A DNA stretch of 64,000 nucleotides from Paenibacillus phoenicis (GCF_034718895.1 NZ_JAYERP010000001.1:2294001-2358000), one strand, 5' to 3'; positions 53,747 to 62,960 are shown, numbered from the stretch's first letter. Made by a program: numbers and translations. The notes: generated by a model from the letters alone, not told the origin.

Positions 53747-54088
53747 ATGGAAAAATTAGCATTAGCCCAGCTTCAGGACTTCCAAGCCGAGAAATTCTCC
53801 AAACGGATCGCCTTCAAAAAAGGCGAAAGCGTCGTGTTCGTGCTGAACTTTATGCCGGGCCAAGAGCTGCCAACCCACACGCATCCGAATACGGACGTAT
53901 TTATTCTAGCCCTGCAAGGCAGCGGGTCGATCACGGTGGACGGAGCAACCTCGCCGCTGAATCAGGGTGAAGCACTGCATCTGGAAGGAGCGGAAGCCTT
54001 TTCCTACCGGAATGACGGAACGGAGCCCGCCAGCCTGTACGTTGTCTTAACCAAAGTTCCCGCACCAGAGTACGCGCAGAATATTTAA
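53747..54088 (+). CDS. Single-domain cupin protein
   Basis: A 113-residue beta-barrel protein with cupin motif 1 (PTHTHPNTDVFILALQGSG) supplying His and Asp ligands and motif 2 (NQGEALHLEGAEAF) which lacks the usual His. Starts with ATG behind AAGGAGG and ends at a strong terminator. Such proteins bind metals or small molecules; no function can be assigned. It is a monocistronic gene near a possible redox-type palindrome. Confidence 0.8.
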   Translation: MEKLALAQLQDFQAEKFSKRIAFKKGESVVFVLNFMPGQELPTHTHPNTDVFILALQGSGSITVDGATSPLNQGEALHLEGAEAFSYRNDGTEPASLYVVLTKVPAPEYAQNI

Positions 54089-54107
54089 GACGCTAATTCT
54101 AATCGCG

Positions 54108-54154
54108 AAAAACAGACCGAAGGCAGGATCCCACATCCGCCCCGGTCTGTTTTT
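54108..54154 (+). terminator. Terminator of the cupin gene
   Basis: AAAAACAGACCG and CGGTCTGTTTTT form a perfect 12-bp stem with a 23-nt loop. Confidence 0.85.
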
Positions 54155-54156
54155 AT

Positions 54157-54560
54157 TTACTTCTTGAGCAAATCTCCCAGCGAAACGGTATATCCATTGG
54201 AGACATTCTTCTTGTTCTTGAGCAGACGGATCTGCACCTTCACGCCGTCCATATCATACGGTCCGTCCCATGTTAGCCGAATCTGTCCATTTTCCTTTAC
54301 CGCTCGCACATGCTCAACCTCTCCTGGTGGGGTGTGGTCACGAGGCGGCTCAGGCGTAACAGGCGGTGCCGTAAATACGGCGGGATCGCCAACGTAAACT
54401 TATCCAGGTTAAACAGCCAATCCGAGCCTTTGAAGTACAGGAAAACGATATGCTTGCTGCGTACCGGAGCGGTGACCTCCGCCGAGAACACCTTAAACTC
54501 CTGCCAGCCGCCGGTTCCCGTAACCTTCTCCATTTTCGGATTGTTTTCCTTACCCGAAAG
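54157..54560 (-). pseudogene. C-terminal remnant of a CBM6/Fn3-bearing secreted glycosidase
   Basis: Right after the GH125 stop, in the same frame, comes a CBM6-type segment: TGTGGWQEFKVFSAEV, HIVFLYFKGSDWLFNLDKFT. A single-base deletion then shifts the frame, after which the sequence reads DPAVFTAPPVTPEPP and an Fn3-like end (GQIRLTWDGPYDMDGVKVQI) with stop at 54157. No catalytic domain or start remains. It is probably what is left of an exported mannanase. Confidence 0.65.
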
Positions 54561-55829
54561 CTAGCGCATGGCAATTTCCAGACCACATAAACTGAGCACG
54601 AATTCAACAAACATGGCGTTGGACCAGGAGAACCATTCCCGCGTATACTCCGATGGATTATCCTTGTGAAACCCTTCATGCACCAGATTCGTTCCGGCAT
54701 CGGTCCGCTCGAACATATCCAGAATCTCCAGCTTTTCCGATTCCTCCAGCGCGGTGATTCCCTGAATGGACAAGGCGATGTGCCAAATGTAGTCTGGCGG
54801 AGTGTGCGGGCTGCCGATGCCTTTGGCATACGTTCCTTCATAGTAGTAAGGGTTGCGGCGGCTCAGAATCATCCGGCGCGTGTTGAGATAGATCGGATCG
54901 CCTTTGCTGCAGTAATCGAGATAAGGCAGCGACAACAGGCTGGGCACGTTGGCATCGTCCATCAGATTCACGCCGCCAAGCCCGTCAACCTCGTACGCGT
55001 ACACCTTCCCGAACTCCGCATCCTCGATGATGGCGTATTTTTCAATCCCCTGCCGAATGTCCTCTCGCAGCGCACGTACCTCATCGGCGAAAGCGTCATC
55101 TCCGAAAAACCGCTCATTGATCTCCAGCAAATAACCCAACACCACGATGGCAAAAAGGTTCGACGGAACGAGATAGCCGTATTTGCAGGCATCGTCGCTG
55201 GGGCGGAAGCCCGACCAGGTCATCCCCGTATAGCCGACCGGTCCCGGAAGCCGATCTGTTTCCCCGCTGTTTTCCCGGACGAACGTGTATTTTGACAGTT
55301 CCTCATGCCGCTGCTCAGTCCGCCAGGTTTGCAAAATCAACTCGGCCGCTTGCTTAAATTCCGGCGTGAAGTGGCGGGTTTCCCCGGTATTTTTCCAATA
55401 AAGATAGGCTAACTGCAGAGGATAACATAACGAATCCACCTCGTATTTACGTTCCCAAATCCAGCCGGACATCTCAGTCAAATCCGTCTGATGGCCGCGG
55501 AAATTCTCAAATTCGTTAAACGCGTTGGCATACGGGTCCCGCAGGATCGATTGGTATTGCGTTCTCAACACGCCCTCGATAATCTCGCGCAAGCCGGCAT
55601 CCTGCGCCGCCGGGATCAGATACGGCCGAAGCTGGTTCACGGAATCGCGCAACCACATGGCCGGGATATCGCCGGTCAGCATAAACACCGTCCCGTCGTC
55701 GTGGCGATGGATGGTGGTTTCCAGCGTATTTTCATAACACCGTTTGAACATCTCCACGATTTTCGGGCGATGCTTCATTTTCGTCTCCACCAAGACAATA
55801 ATATCGGATTGAGTCAGTTGCTCAGTCAT
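54561..55829 (-). CDS. GH125 exo-alpha-1,6-mannosidase
   Basis: GH125 enzymes remove terminal alpha-1,6-linked mannose without metal ions by inversion. This 422-residue protein has VFMLTGDIPAMWLRDSVNQL, the FRPSDDACKYGYLVPSN signature, MSGWIWERKYEVDSLCYPLQ and MLWHIALS-like (YIWHIALSIQGIT) motifs, and full length. No signal peptide, so it acts in the cytoplasm on imported manno-oligosaccharides. ATG follows CGGAGGAG. It is the last intact gene of the alpha-mannan operon. Confidence 0.9.
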   Translation of the reverse strand: MTEQLTQSDIIVLVETKMKHRPKIVEMFKRCYENTLETTIHRHDDGTVFMLTGDIPAMWLRDSVNQLRPYLIPAAQDAGLREIIEGVLRTQYQSILRDPYANAFNEFENFRGHQTDLTEMSGWIWERKYEVDSLCYPLQLAYLYWKNTGETRHFTPEFKQAAELILQTWRTEQRHEELSKYTFVRENSGETDRLPGPVGYTGMTWSGFRPSDDACKYGYLVPSNLFAIVVLGYLLEINERFFGDDAFADEVRALREDIRQGIEKYAIIEDAEFGKVYAYEVDGLGGVNLMDDANVPSLLSLPYLDYCSKGDPIYLNTRRMILSRRNPYYYEGTYAKGIGSPHTPPDYIWHIALSIQGITALEESEKLEILDMFERTDAGTNLVHEGFHKDNPSEYTREWFSWSNAMFVEFVLSLCGLEIAMR

Positions 55830-55854
55830 GGTTAATCTCCTCCGTGTTGTCTCG

Positions 55855-55908
55855 TAGTCGTTGTGCTTATTGTGCTCGTTATGCTCGTTATGCTCGTTAT
55901 GCTCGTTA
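55855..55908. repeat. 9-bp tandem repeat
   Basis: TGCTCGTTA is repeated four times without change at 55873-55908, preceded by two degenerate units. It fills the space between the GH125 start and the decayed GH76 gene. Confidence 0.85.
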
Positions 55909-55949
55909 TGCCGTACGTTCGCTTCCGGCGGTTCTGTATGACATGTTCC

Positions 55950-56685
55950 TCACTTTCGCGCCTCCAGCCTTGCCGCCGCTTCCAGCAGCATCAAGCCGCT
56001 CAACTGGACGCTGAGCTGAACCGGCAAGGTCGGCGGCTCCTTCCAAGAAGGGCCGCACAGCGTCGGGTTCTCAAGCAGCCCGCTGGATCGAAGGGTCTCC
56101 GCATTGGCGAAAATAACCTCCCGCACGCGTGGACACTCTGGGTCGATCTCCAAGAGACGGTCGAGGTAGCGAATGAGGATGCCTTTGAATAACCCGGTAT
56201 CGTCGATGCCTTCCGCGGGAAGCAGGCAAATATCAGGCTCGCACAGCTCCTCGAAGCAGGCGGCTGCGGTGCCCGCCGCAATGCTCATTCCAAGCCGTTT
56301 GGATGTCCGCCCACAGCTCTTGGACCTTCTCCTCATACCACGCCTCACCGGTCGCCCGGTAAGCCCGCAGCAGCGCCAGCGCCGTCCACTCCATGTCGTC
56401 GTAATAATTATGCGTGAACGTCCCGCCGTTATAACGCTCCAGACTGCGGCAGAACTGCCTCATCCGATCGGGCAGCGCCGGGTCGCCGGTCCGCTCGTAG
56501 GCATCCACCAGCACGTCGAGGACATGGGCTTGCCACCAGTAGTAGAAATTTTCGCCGGCCCGGCCCGCCGTACGCGGATACCACTGGTCCAGGATGCCGG
56601 TCTGCTCATTCCCGTAGCAGTCGAACAGGTCGCGGTGCATGCGGTCCGCCAGTTGGGCCCAGCCTAGCTCGCGGCGATCCATCAC
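55950..56685 (-). pseudogene. Decayed GH76 alpha-1,6-mannanase gene
   Basis: The N-terminal half (56685 to about 56290) is GH76-like, with FYYWWQAHVLDVLVDAYERT and the catalytic-type YYDDMEW. The frame is then lost, and the C-terminal part (ELCEPDICLLPAEGIDDTGL, LFKGILIRYLDRLLEIDP) continues in another frame to 55950. Compared with the intact copy upstream about 140 residues are missing at the junction near 56290. Its start overlaps the stop of the intact GH76 gene, so it was once translated as part of the operon. Confidence 0.75.
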
Positions 56686-57800
56686 GGCATCTCCCCTTGG
56701 GGCGCAGCATCCGACGTTAGCTCCGAGGCCGCCTGATCCGCACCCGTTTCAAGCGCTGCCGCCGCCTCCATCAGCATCACGCCGCTTAGCTGCGAGCTGA
56801 GGGACACGGCCCCCTCCGGTGCTGGACCACAGCTCCAATCCGTGCCGAACCGCGGTTGCTGCGGAGCGGCCAGCCGGCTCCAGGCGCGTTCCGCCTGAAG
56901 GGCGACGTACTCGGCAATCTCGGGATGGTCCGGGGCCGCCTGAGCCAACTGCACCAAGTAACGGATCAGGATGCCTTTGAACAGTCCGGCATCGCCGTCC
57001 CCTTCCTCCGGCAGCAGGCCGGTCTCGCTGGAGGTAAACTCCTGTAGGACGACGCGGAACGTGCGAAGCGCCGCCTCCAAGTAGGCTGTATCACCGCTTA
57101 CCCGGTACATCTCCACCGAAGCTCCAATAAAGACGCCTTGGCAATAAGTGAACCGCCAATCCTTGTCGATCGTCCCATCCCCGGTACGGTTCATACCGTC
57201 CCACACCAACCCGGTGGCCGGGTCGATAAGGTTCGCCGCCTGCCACTCATAGATCCGCTGTGCCCAAGCCCAATCGTCCGGATCGCCAAACGCTTGGTAC
57301 AACCGGGCCGCCAGGATGATGGCAGGGGCGTTGGCCGGGGTGTTTTTATAGTCCAGCTGCGATTTCTGCCAGGCGATCCCGCCGCCCATTTGCTCGTTCC
57401 ATCCGGTTTGGATGTCCTGCCACAGCAGCTGGGAGGCCTCCTTGTAGCGCGGTTCGCCCGTGGCTTGATAGGCGCGCAGCCAAGCGAGCGCCATCCACTC
57501 CATATCGTCGTACAGCTCATTGGGCCATGCGCCGCCGTTGCGCTGAAGCAGTCCGTCGTACAGCTGCTCCAGCCGCTGGGCATATCGCCGGTCCCCCGTG
57601 CGCCGCAGTCCGTCGACCAGCACATCCACCGCATGCGCCATCCACCAGTAATGAAAAATCTCGTTGCATGCCCCGTTTTCACAAGGCGTTTGAATATTGT
57701 ACATTTGGATCTTTTCGTTCCAGAATAATTCGTCCAGCGCCGTCTGAGCCAAGTCGGCCCGTTGCTGCGTGATTTCAGTTTCCTTCGTGGTGGTCTTCAT
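56682..57800 (-). CDS. GH76 endo-alpha-1,6-mannanase-like protein, cytoplasmic
   Basis: GH76 enzymes hydrolyse the alpha-1,6-mannan backbone of fungal cell walls. This 372-residue (alpha/alpha)6 protein has FHYWWMAHAVDVLVDGLRRT, the double Asp of the active site in YDDMEWMALAWL, and FTYCQGVFIGASVEMY and LFKGILIRYL. No signal peptide is seen, unlike most characterised GH76 enzymes, so it probably trims imported oligosaccharides. ATG at 57800 follows AGGGGAG. It comes after the transporter genes and before a decayed paralogue. Confidence 0.83.
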   Translation of the reverse strand: MKTTTKETEITQQRADLAQTALDELFWNEKIQMYNIQTPCENGACNEIFHYWWMAHAVDVLVDGLRRTGDRRYAQRLEQLYDGLLQRNGGAWPNELYDDMEWMALAWLRAYQATGEPRYKEASQLLWQDIQTGWNEQMGGGIAWQKSQLDYKNTPANAPAIILAARLYQAFGDPDDWAWAQRIYEWQAANLIDPATGLVWDGMNRTGDGTIDKDWRFTYCQGVFIGASVEMYRVSGDTAYLEAALRTFRVVLQEFTSSETGLLPEEGDGDAGLFKGILIRYLVQLAQAAPDHPEIAEYVALQAERAWSRLAAPQQPRFGTDWSCGPAPEGAVSLSSQLSGVMLMEAAAALETGADQAASELTSDAAPQGEMP

Positions 57801-57819
57801 ATGATCTCTCCCCTCTGTC

Positions 57820-58746
57820 CTAGCCCTTGATTCCACTAAACGCGATCCCCTGGATAAAATACCGCTGCAGCAGCAGGAACAGCACCAGGATCGGCAGGAT
57901 CGCCACCAGCGCCCCCGCCATCATCGGCCCATAGTCCGTCTGATAATTGTATGAAAAAGCCTGCAGCCCCATCTGAATCGTCGCCTTCGACGGATCGTTC
58001 AGGACGATCATCGGCCAGAGGAAGCCGTTCCAGCCGGCCTGGAACGTAAAGATCCCGAGTGTAGCCAGCGCCGGCTTGGTCAGCGGCAAGTAAATGCGCC
58101 AGAAGATTTTGAATTCACCGCAGCCTTCGATCCGCGCCATCTCCATCATGTCATTGGGCAGGGTCAGAAAGAACTGTCGCATGAAAAATACCGCAAACGT
58201 CCCGGATGCCCCCGGCAAAATAATACCCCAAAACGAGTTCATCAGCCCGTACCCCCCGCTGCCGAACAAGTCGTTGCCGCCTGCCAGCGGGATATGGCGC
58301 AGCACGTAAACGCTGGGGATCATCGTCACGATCCCCGGCACCATCATGGAGACAAGCAGGATGCGGAAGAACGGCTGGTTCATCCGGAATTTCAGCTTGG
58401 CAAACGCAAAGCCGCTCAGCGAACCGAAGAACAGGTTACATAACACCCCAGCTGCCGCAAGAATAAAGGAATTCCAGAAATAAAGGCCAAAAGGCACGGT
58501 CGTAAACGCGTTGTAATAATGCTCGAACGTCAGGTTCGCCGTAAACCATTTAATCGGCAGGGTGAACATGTCTTCGTCTTGTTTAAACGAGGTCAGCACG
58601 CTCCAATAAAAGGGCAAAAACATAATGACCGCGATGATGCTGCCAACCGTATAAAACAGTACATTCGCTAATCGCTTCTGCATGGGTACACCGATTTGTG
58701 GACGCCGGGTACCGACGCCCGTTTTTATCGTCTCTGGATTTGTCAT
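57820..58746 (-). CDS. CUT1 ABC transporter permease, MalG-like
   Basis: A 308-residue membrane protein with six predicted segments, EAA loop MMEMARIEGCGEFKIFWRIY and C-terminal LQRYFIQGIAFSGIKG. It overlaps the end of the MalF-like gene by 4 bp (ATGA). With that gene and the binding protein it imports the substrate of the mannan operon. Confidence 0.9.
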   Translation of the reverse strand: MTNPETIKTGVGTRRPQIGVPMQKRLANVLFYTVGSIIAVIMFLPFYWSVLTSFKQDEDMFTLPIKWFTANLTFEHYYNAFTTVPFGLYFWNSFILAAAGVLCNLFFGSLSGFAFAKLKFRMNQPFFRILLVSMMVPGIVTMIPSVYVLRHIPLAGGNDLFGSGGYGLMNSFWGIILPGASGTFAVFFMRQFFLTLPNDMMEMARIEGCGEFKIFWRIYLPLTKPALATLGIFTFQAGWNGFLWPMIVLNDPSKATIQMGLQAFSYNYQTDYGPMMAGALVAILPILVLFLLLQRYFIQGIAFSGIKG

Positions 58747-59630
58747 ACGATCGGCTCCTCCGCTTTGGTGATTTTCATGCTGATGATTGAAAATACTAGG
58801 ATCGCCATCGCCAGCACAAACGCCTGCGCCGAGGCATACCCCATCTGCAATTGGTTAAAGCCCTGCTGATAGATCAGGTAGACCGGAGTTTTGGTGACGT
58901 TCGCCGGTCCGCCCTGCGTTAAGACAAACGCCTGGTCAAACAACTGCAAGGCGCCGATGATGGACATGACACTGACCAGGAACGTCGTTGGGCGAAGCTG
59001 CGGCCAAGTGATGTAGCGGAAGCAGGCAAACCGCGACGCCCCGTCCAGCCGGGCCGATTCGTACAGATAGTCCGGCACGCCTTGAAGGCCGGCCAAATAG
59101 ATGATCATGTTGGAGCCAACCGACTGCCAAAGCGTCATGACGATGATCGACAGCATGGCCGTCTCCGTTTGCGACACCCAAGCCGGGCCGGTGATGCCAA
59201 GGTATGCGAGCAGTCCGTTAATCATCCCGTATTCGGGATGCAGCATCCAGATCCATACGGTGGCCGCCGCGACGGCCGAGGTCAAGGTCGGCAGGTAATA
59301 AAACGTGCGGAACAGCTTGACCCCGCGTATCTTTTTGTTAAGCAGCATCGCAAACAGCAAGGAGATCAACAAATTCAGCGGTACAAAAACGATCGCGTAA
59401 TAGAACACGTTTAAAAAGGTCTGCCAAAGCAGCGCATCGTCGATCAGGCGGCGGTAATTGTCCAGCCCAACCCAATCGTTGCTGCTCAGCACGTCATAGT
59501 TGGTGAAGCTGAGGTACAGGGCCATCACGACGGGGATGACCATGAATACGGCAAATAGCAACATAGTTGGTGTAATGAACAGATAGGCCATTCGGGCCTG
59601 ATGCCGTTCGAGCTTATTGACGGATGCCAT
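58743..59630 (-). CDS. CUT1 ABC transporter permease, MalF-like
   Basis: A 295-residue membrane protein: MAYLFITPTMLLFAVFMVIP at the N-terminus, six predicted segments and the EAA loop YLYESARLDGASRFACFRYI. It starts with ATG 28 bp after the binding-protein stop. No ATPase gene is nearby. Confidence 0.9.
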   Translation of the reverse strand: MASVNKLERHQARMAYLFITPTMLLFAVFMVIPVVMALYLSFTNYDVLSSNDWVGLDNYRRLIDDALLWQTFLNVFYYAIVFVPLNLLISLLFAMLLNKKIRGVKLFRTFYYLPTLTSAVAAATVWIWMLHPEYGMINGLLAYLGITGPAWVSQTETAMLSIIVMTLWQSVGSNMIIYLAGLQGVPDYLYESARLDGASRFACFRYITWPQLRPTTFLVSVMSIIGALQLFDQAFVLTQGGPANVTKTPVYLIYQQGFNQLQMGYASAQAFVLAMAILVFSIISMKITKAEEPIV

Positions 59631-59658
59631 TCTTTGTTCCCCTTTCAGAGGCCGGTTT

Positions 59659-60978
59659 TTACTTCACGACCGCATTTTCCGCAAGCAGTTTGTCGCCTTG
59701 CTCTTGGGCTTTTTTCAGCGTCTCGTCGATCGATTGCTTGTTCTGAAGCAGCAGTTGCAGATTCGGAATCAGCGCGTTCTCCTCCATGACGGAGTATCCC
59801 GGATGTGTCGGACGCGTCTTTGCAAATTCCAACGTTTCCGTAAACGGCTTCCACAATGGATCTTCACTAAAGAACGGATCCTCAAGCGCCGGTTTAAAGC
59901 CTGGCAGGTTCAAGCTCGTTTTTGCCCACAGCAAAGCGTTGTCCTTGTTCGCCGTCCACCATTTGATGAACTCCCACGCCTCATCCGGGTGCTTGGAGCC
60001 TTGCGGGATGACAAGCCCGAAGCCGCCCATCACACTGCCTTTATCGCCATTCGGACCTGCCGGCGGCGGTACGATGCCGTATTCCAGATCCTTGCCATAT
60101 TTGTTGTAGGTGCTCATCATCCAAGGTCCGGTGTACAGCATAGCCACTTTCCCTGTAACAAACGCGTCGGTACCTTCGCCAAGCCCTTGTTCGAAGCCGA
60201 CCTTATAAACTTTGTCCTCGTTCAGCAAGCGCTGCCAAAACTCCAGAACCTGTTTGCCTTTTTCATTGTTGAAGTTGGTCTTGCCATCCTCGCTGAGCAT
60301 TTGCCCGCCGGCTTGCTGCAGATACATGTTAAACAGCCCCGGATCGGCCATGGAGAAGCCTGCGGTTTCAAGCTTGCTGCCGTTCCATTTCGTCAGCGTC
60401 TTGGCTGCCTGCTCCAATTCGTCCCACGTCGTTGGCGCCTCCAGCCCTGCATCGGCAAACATCTTCTTGTTGTAGAACAACGCGCGGGCATCCACTGTTA
60501 ACGGCAGACCGTACAATTTATCGTTATTGGTCAGTTCCTTTAAGGACTCCTCGTAAAAATCTTCTTTATTCACCCCGTCGCGCTCCATATAGTCGTCAAT
60601 GGGGCGAAGCACGTTTTTCGGAGCGTACAGCGAGGTTCTCCAGCGGTCCCAGAACAAAATATCCGGCGCACCGCCGCTCGTCGCAGCCGTCAGGAATTTC
60701 GTGACCATATCCTGCTGAAGCACGTATTTGACTTCGATCTTGTCCTGCGACTTGTTGAAGGCGTCAACCATCGTCTCAAACTGCTTCTGCCCTTCGCCGC
60801 CCCAGTCGCCCCAGAACGTCAGCTTCACTTTCTCGGTATTGCCGCCACCTCCGGTGTCACCACTACCCCCGCTGCCGCCGCCGTTTCCAGCACTGCCGCC
60901 GTTACCGCCCCCTCCACAAGCAGCCAGCATCGCACCAAACAGGACGGTCACCAGCATCACGAACATCCACTTTTTCAT
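59659..60978 (-). CDS. CUT1 sugar-binding lipoprotein of the alpha-mannan operon
   Basis: A 439-residue lipoprotein with the lipobox LAAC near residue 21 and a Gly-rich linker of over 25 residues. The SBP_bac_1 fold is seen in KLTFWGDWGGEGQKQFETMV and GKVAMLYTGPWMMSTYNKYG. ATG at 60978 follows GGGGAGG; a longer frame to 61011 is unlikely. First gene of the operon, with a cre-like site about 40 bp upstream. An alpha-manno-oligosaccharide ligand is inferred from GH76 and GH125 downstream. Confidence 0.9.
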   Translation of the reverse strand: MKKWMFVMLVTVLFGAMLAACGGGGNGGSAGNGGGSGGSGDTGGGGNTEKVKLTFWGDWGGEGQKQFETMVDAFNKSQDKIEVKYVLQQDMVTKFLTAATSGGAPDILFWDRWRTSLYAPKNVLRPIDDYMERDGVNKEDFYEESLKELTNNDKLYGLPLTVDARALFYNKKMFADAGLEAPTTWDELEQAAKTLTKWNGSKLETAGFSMADPGLFNMYLQQAGGQMLSEDGKTNFNNEKGKQVLEFWQRLLNEDKVYKVGFEQGLGEGTDAFVTGKVAMLYTGPWMMSTYNKYGKDLEYGIVPPPAGPNGDKGSVMGGFGLVIPQGSKHPDEAWEFIKWWTANKDNALLWAKTSLNLPGFKPALEDPFFSEDPLWKPFTETLEFAKTRPTHPGYSVMEENALIPNLQLLLQNKQSIDETLKKAQEQGDKLLAENAVVK

Positions 60979-61016
60979 TTGTAAACCTCCCCTTTTCATT
61001 TCGAATAACATAGTAA

Positions 61017-61030
61017 TTAAAGCGTTTTCA
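61017..61030. promoter_or_regulatory. Candidate cre (CcpA) site
   Basis: Read on the minus strand TGAAAACGCTTTAA matches 13 of 14 positions of TGWAANCGNTNWCA and lies 39 bp before the mannan operon start, overlapping its probable promoter. Confidence 0.55.
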
Positions 61031-61264
61031 ATAAGGATAGTATATTGGTATCATATCATTATGTCAATAAGCAAAAATATCGATGTTGGTTGGTATATAA
61101 AGGTATGCCAAATGACCCCCTTCAACATTTGGAGAGTACAAAAATGGCTTTCCTGTAGAAATGTCATTAATGGGGAAGGGCCTTGATCGAGAAAGTCCGT
61201 AATTAGAAAGGTCCGTAAACGGAAGACAACATCCTGCCGTAAATGACCGCACCACCAAAAGTGG

Positions 61265-61464
61265 CGCCTAAATGTAAAAGTACAGTTGATTTTAGAGAAA
61301 GCGTCGCTTTGGGACCCTTCAACTGTAAAAGTACAGTTAAAATCCGCCTAATTCTCCCTTTTCCACTAAATCACCTTAAACTAACTGCACTTTTATATTC
61401 CAAGGCCGGTAAAAACGAAAAAATGCCGAAGTTGAACTGCACTTTTGCAGTTGAGCTTCGGCAT
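61265..61464. repeat. Palindromic repeat cluster (AACTGTAAAAGTACAGTT type)
   Basis: AACTGTAAAAGTACAGTT (61321-61338), GTAAAAGTACAGTTGATTT, AACTGCACTTTTATA and AACTGCACTTTTGCAGTT are variants of one palindrome. The last is nested in an outer stem ATGCCGAAG/CTTCGGCAT (61423-61464), a strong hairpin. A 75-codon frame over the cluster is considered accidental. Confidence 0.55.
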
Positions 61465-61510
61465 GTATGAGTTGAGGCGGGGCAACTTGAATCCACCGTA
61501 GGGTATTTGC

Positions 61511-61732
61511 GATCCACCCAGCGGGTAAGCCTTCTAGCACTTCGCCTAGGGGGGTGTCCTTATGCTACTGTAGTTCCCCCCAGAGGGGGTGACACTAACA
61601 CTACTGCTTGCGTCCCCACCCAGAGGGTGAGCCTAACACTACTCGCGCTCCACCTTGGAAGTGCGCCTTAAGCTACTAGGCCCCCCCTAGGAGGTAAGCC
61701 TTACGCTACTCACCCAGGGAGCAAGCCCTGCG
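61511..61732. repeat. Tandem array of about seven degenerate units of 30-40 bp
   Basis: Units are built around CCACCCAGAGGGTGAGCCT followed by AACACTACT or variants (GGTAAGCCTTACGCTACT). About seven can be followed up to the stop of the GntR/LacI regulator. No unique spacers, so it is not a CRISPR array. The region from 61031 to 61264 shows no other gene. Confidence 0.6.
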
Positions 61733-62929
61733 CTACTTACGCTCCCGCTCCTCCCTTGCGGGTCCGGTGGACTCCCCGGGGACGAGCACCGCGGGCAGCT
61801 TGATTTTGTTCGCTACCGGCCGGTTCTCCATCAGGGCCAGCACGTTTTCCACGGCCAGCTTGCCCATATCTTCTTCACTTTGACGCATATGGGTGAAGGC
61901 GTAGCCCTCGCCGATGCGGAACTGCGGGCTGTCGAAGCAGATGATCGACACGTCCTCAGGAATGCGCAGGCCAAGCCGGGTCACCGCCGCTTTAGCCAGC
62001 AGCGCGATGTTGTACTCGATGGCGAAGAAGGCCGAAATCGTAGGATGGGCCTCGAGATGGCGCATGATTTTTTGAATGTCCCGTTCAATATTGTCATCGT
62101 AAAAAGAGTTCGGCAGCGTCGACGTCAAGTCGCTGATCCACAGCTCCCGCTCTACAGCGATACCGCGGCCGGCATGCGCCTGCACAAACCCTTCGATCCG
62201 TTCCTCGACGGCCGACGTATCGATGGGCGGCGGAGATAACAGCGAAATGCGGGCGTGTCCGAGGTCAAACAAATGCTCCGTCGCCTCCTGCGCCGCCTTC
62301 ACATTGTCGGTAATGATGGATGCCGCCGCCACGCCCTTCAGCTCCCGGTCGATCAGCACCAGCGGGAAGCGTTCGATCACCAGCTTGAGGATTTCCGCGT
62401 TGAAATACTCCCCCTGTGCCGGAAATACGATCAATCCGTCGACGCCAAGCTGCAGCAGCTTGCGAATCGTCGCTTCCTCGTTCTCCTGAACCCCAAACGT
62501 CCGCTTCAGGACAAGAAAACAATCCTGCTCCCGCGCAGCATCCTCCATCCCGTAGATCAGCCGCGTTCCGTAGCTGCCGGCAAAATCCGTCAGCACAACG
62601 CCGATCAGCTTTCCGGCAGCCTCCTTGTCCGTTCTGTTCCCACTATAGATTCCGTCCCATCGGCCATTCGCCTGTTCCTCCGCGCCTGTGCCCTCGGCTT
62701 CGGGGTCCGTCACAAACGAGCCGCGTCCCGGCTTCCGAACGATAATCCCCTCGGCAGCCAGCATTTCTAAAGCTCGCTTGCTCGTAATCCGGCTAACCTG
62801 ATATTCCTCGGCCAGCTCCTTCTCCGATGGAATCCGGTCTCCCGGTTTATAACTATGATCTAGGATTTTCTGCTTTACATCATCGAAAATCTTCTCGTAC
62901 ATCGGTTTTGACGAGGTGGTTTCACTCAT
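61733..62929 (-). CDS. GntR/LacI hybrid regulator, AraR-like architecture
   Basis: The 398-residue protein joins an N-terminal GntR winged helix (YKPGDRIPSEKELAEEYQVS, MLAAEGIIVRKPGRGSFV) to a LacI-type sugar sensor (GVVLTDFAGSYGTRLIYGME to ISIICFDSPQFRIGEGYAFT-like). Bacillus AraR has the same layout. ATG at 62929 follows GGGAGG. It lies between the mannan operon and the ROK kinase gene on the same strand, so mannose or mannan oligosaccharides are the likely effectors. Confidence 0.88.
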   Translation of the reverse strand: MSETTSSKPMYEKIFDDVKQKILDHSYKPGDRIPSEKELAEEYQVSRITSKRALEMLAAEGIIVRKPGRGSFVTDPEAEGTGAEEQANGRWDGIYSGNRTDKEAAGKLIGVVLTDFAGSYGTRLIYGMEDAAREQDCFLVLKRTFGVQENEEATIRKLLQLGVDGLIVFPAQGEYFNAEILKLVIERFPLVLIDRELKGVAAASIITDNVKAAQEATEHLFDLGHARISLLSPPPIDTSAVEERIEGFVQAHAGRGIAVERELWISDLTSTLPNSFYDDNIERDIQKIMRHLEAHPTISAFFAIEYNIALLAKAAVTRLGLRIPEDVSIICFDSPQFRIGEGYAFTHMRQSEEDMGKLAVENVLALMENRPVANKIKLPAVLVPGESTGPAREERERK

Positions 62930-62960
62930 GACGTTCCTCCCACGTTCCCTCACACAAGGA

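Noticed and set aside
61243..61470. 75-codon frame over the palindromic repeats
   Set aside because: Composed of repeat units and ending inside a hairpin; no start signal.
61511..61732. CRISPR-like array
   Set aside because: Units are adjacent and degenerate, with no unique spacers and no cas genes in the window.
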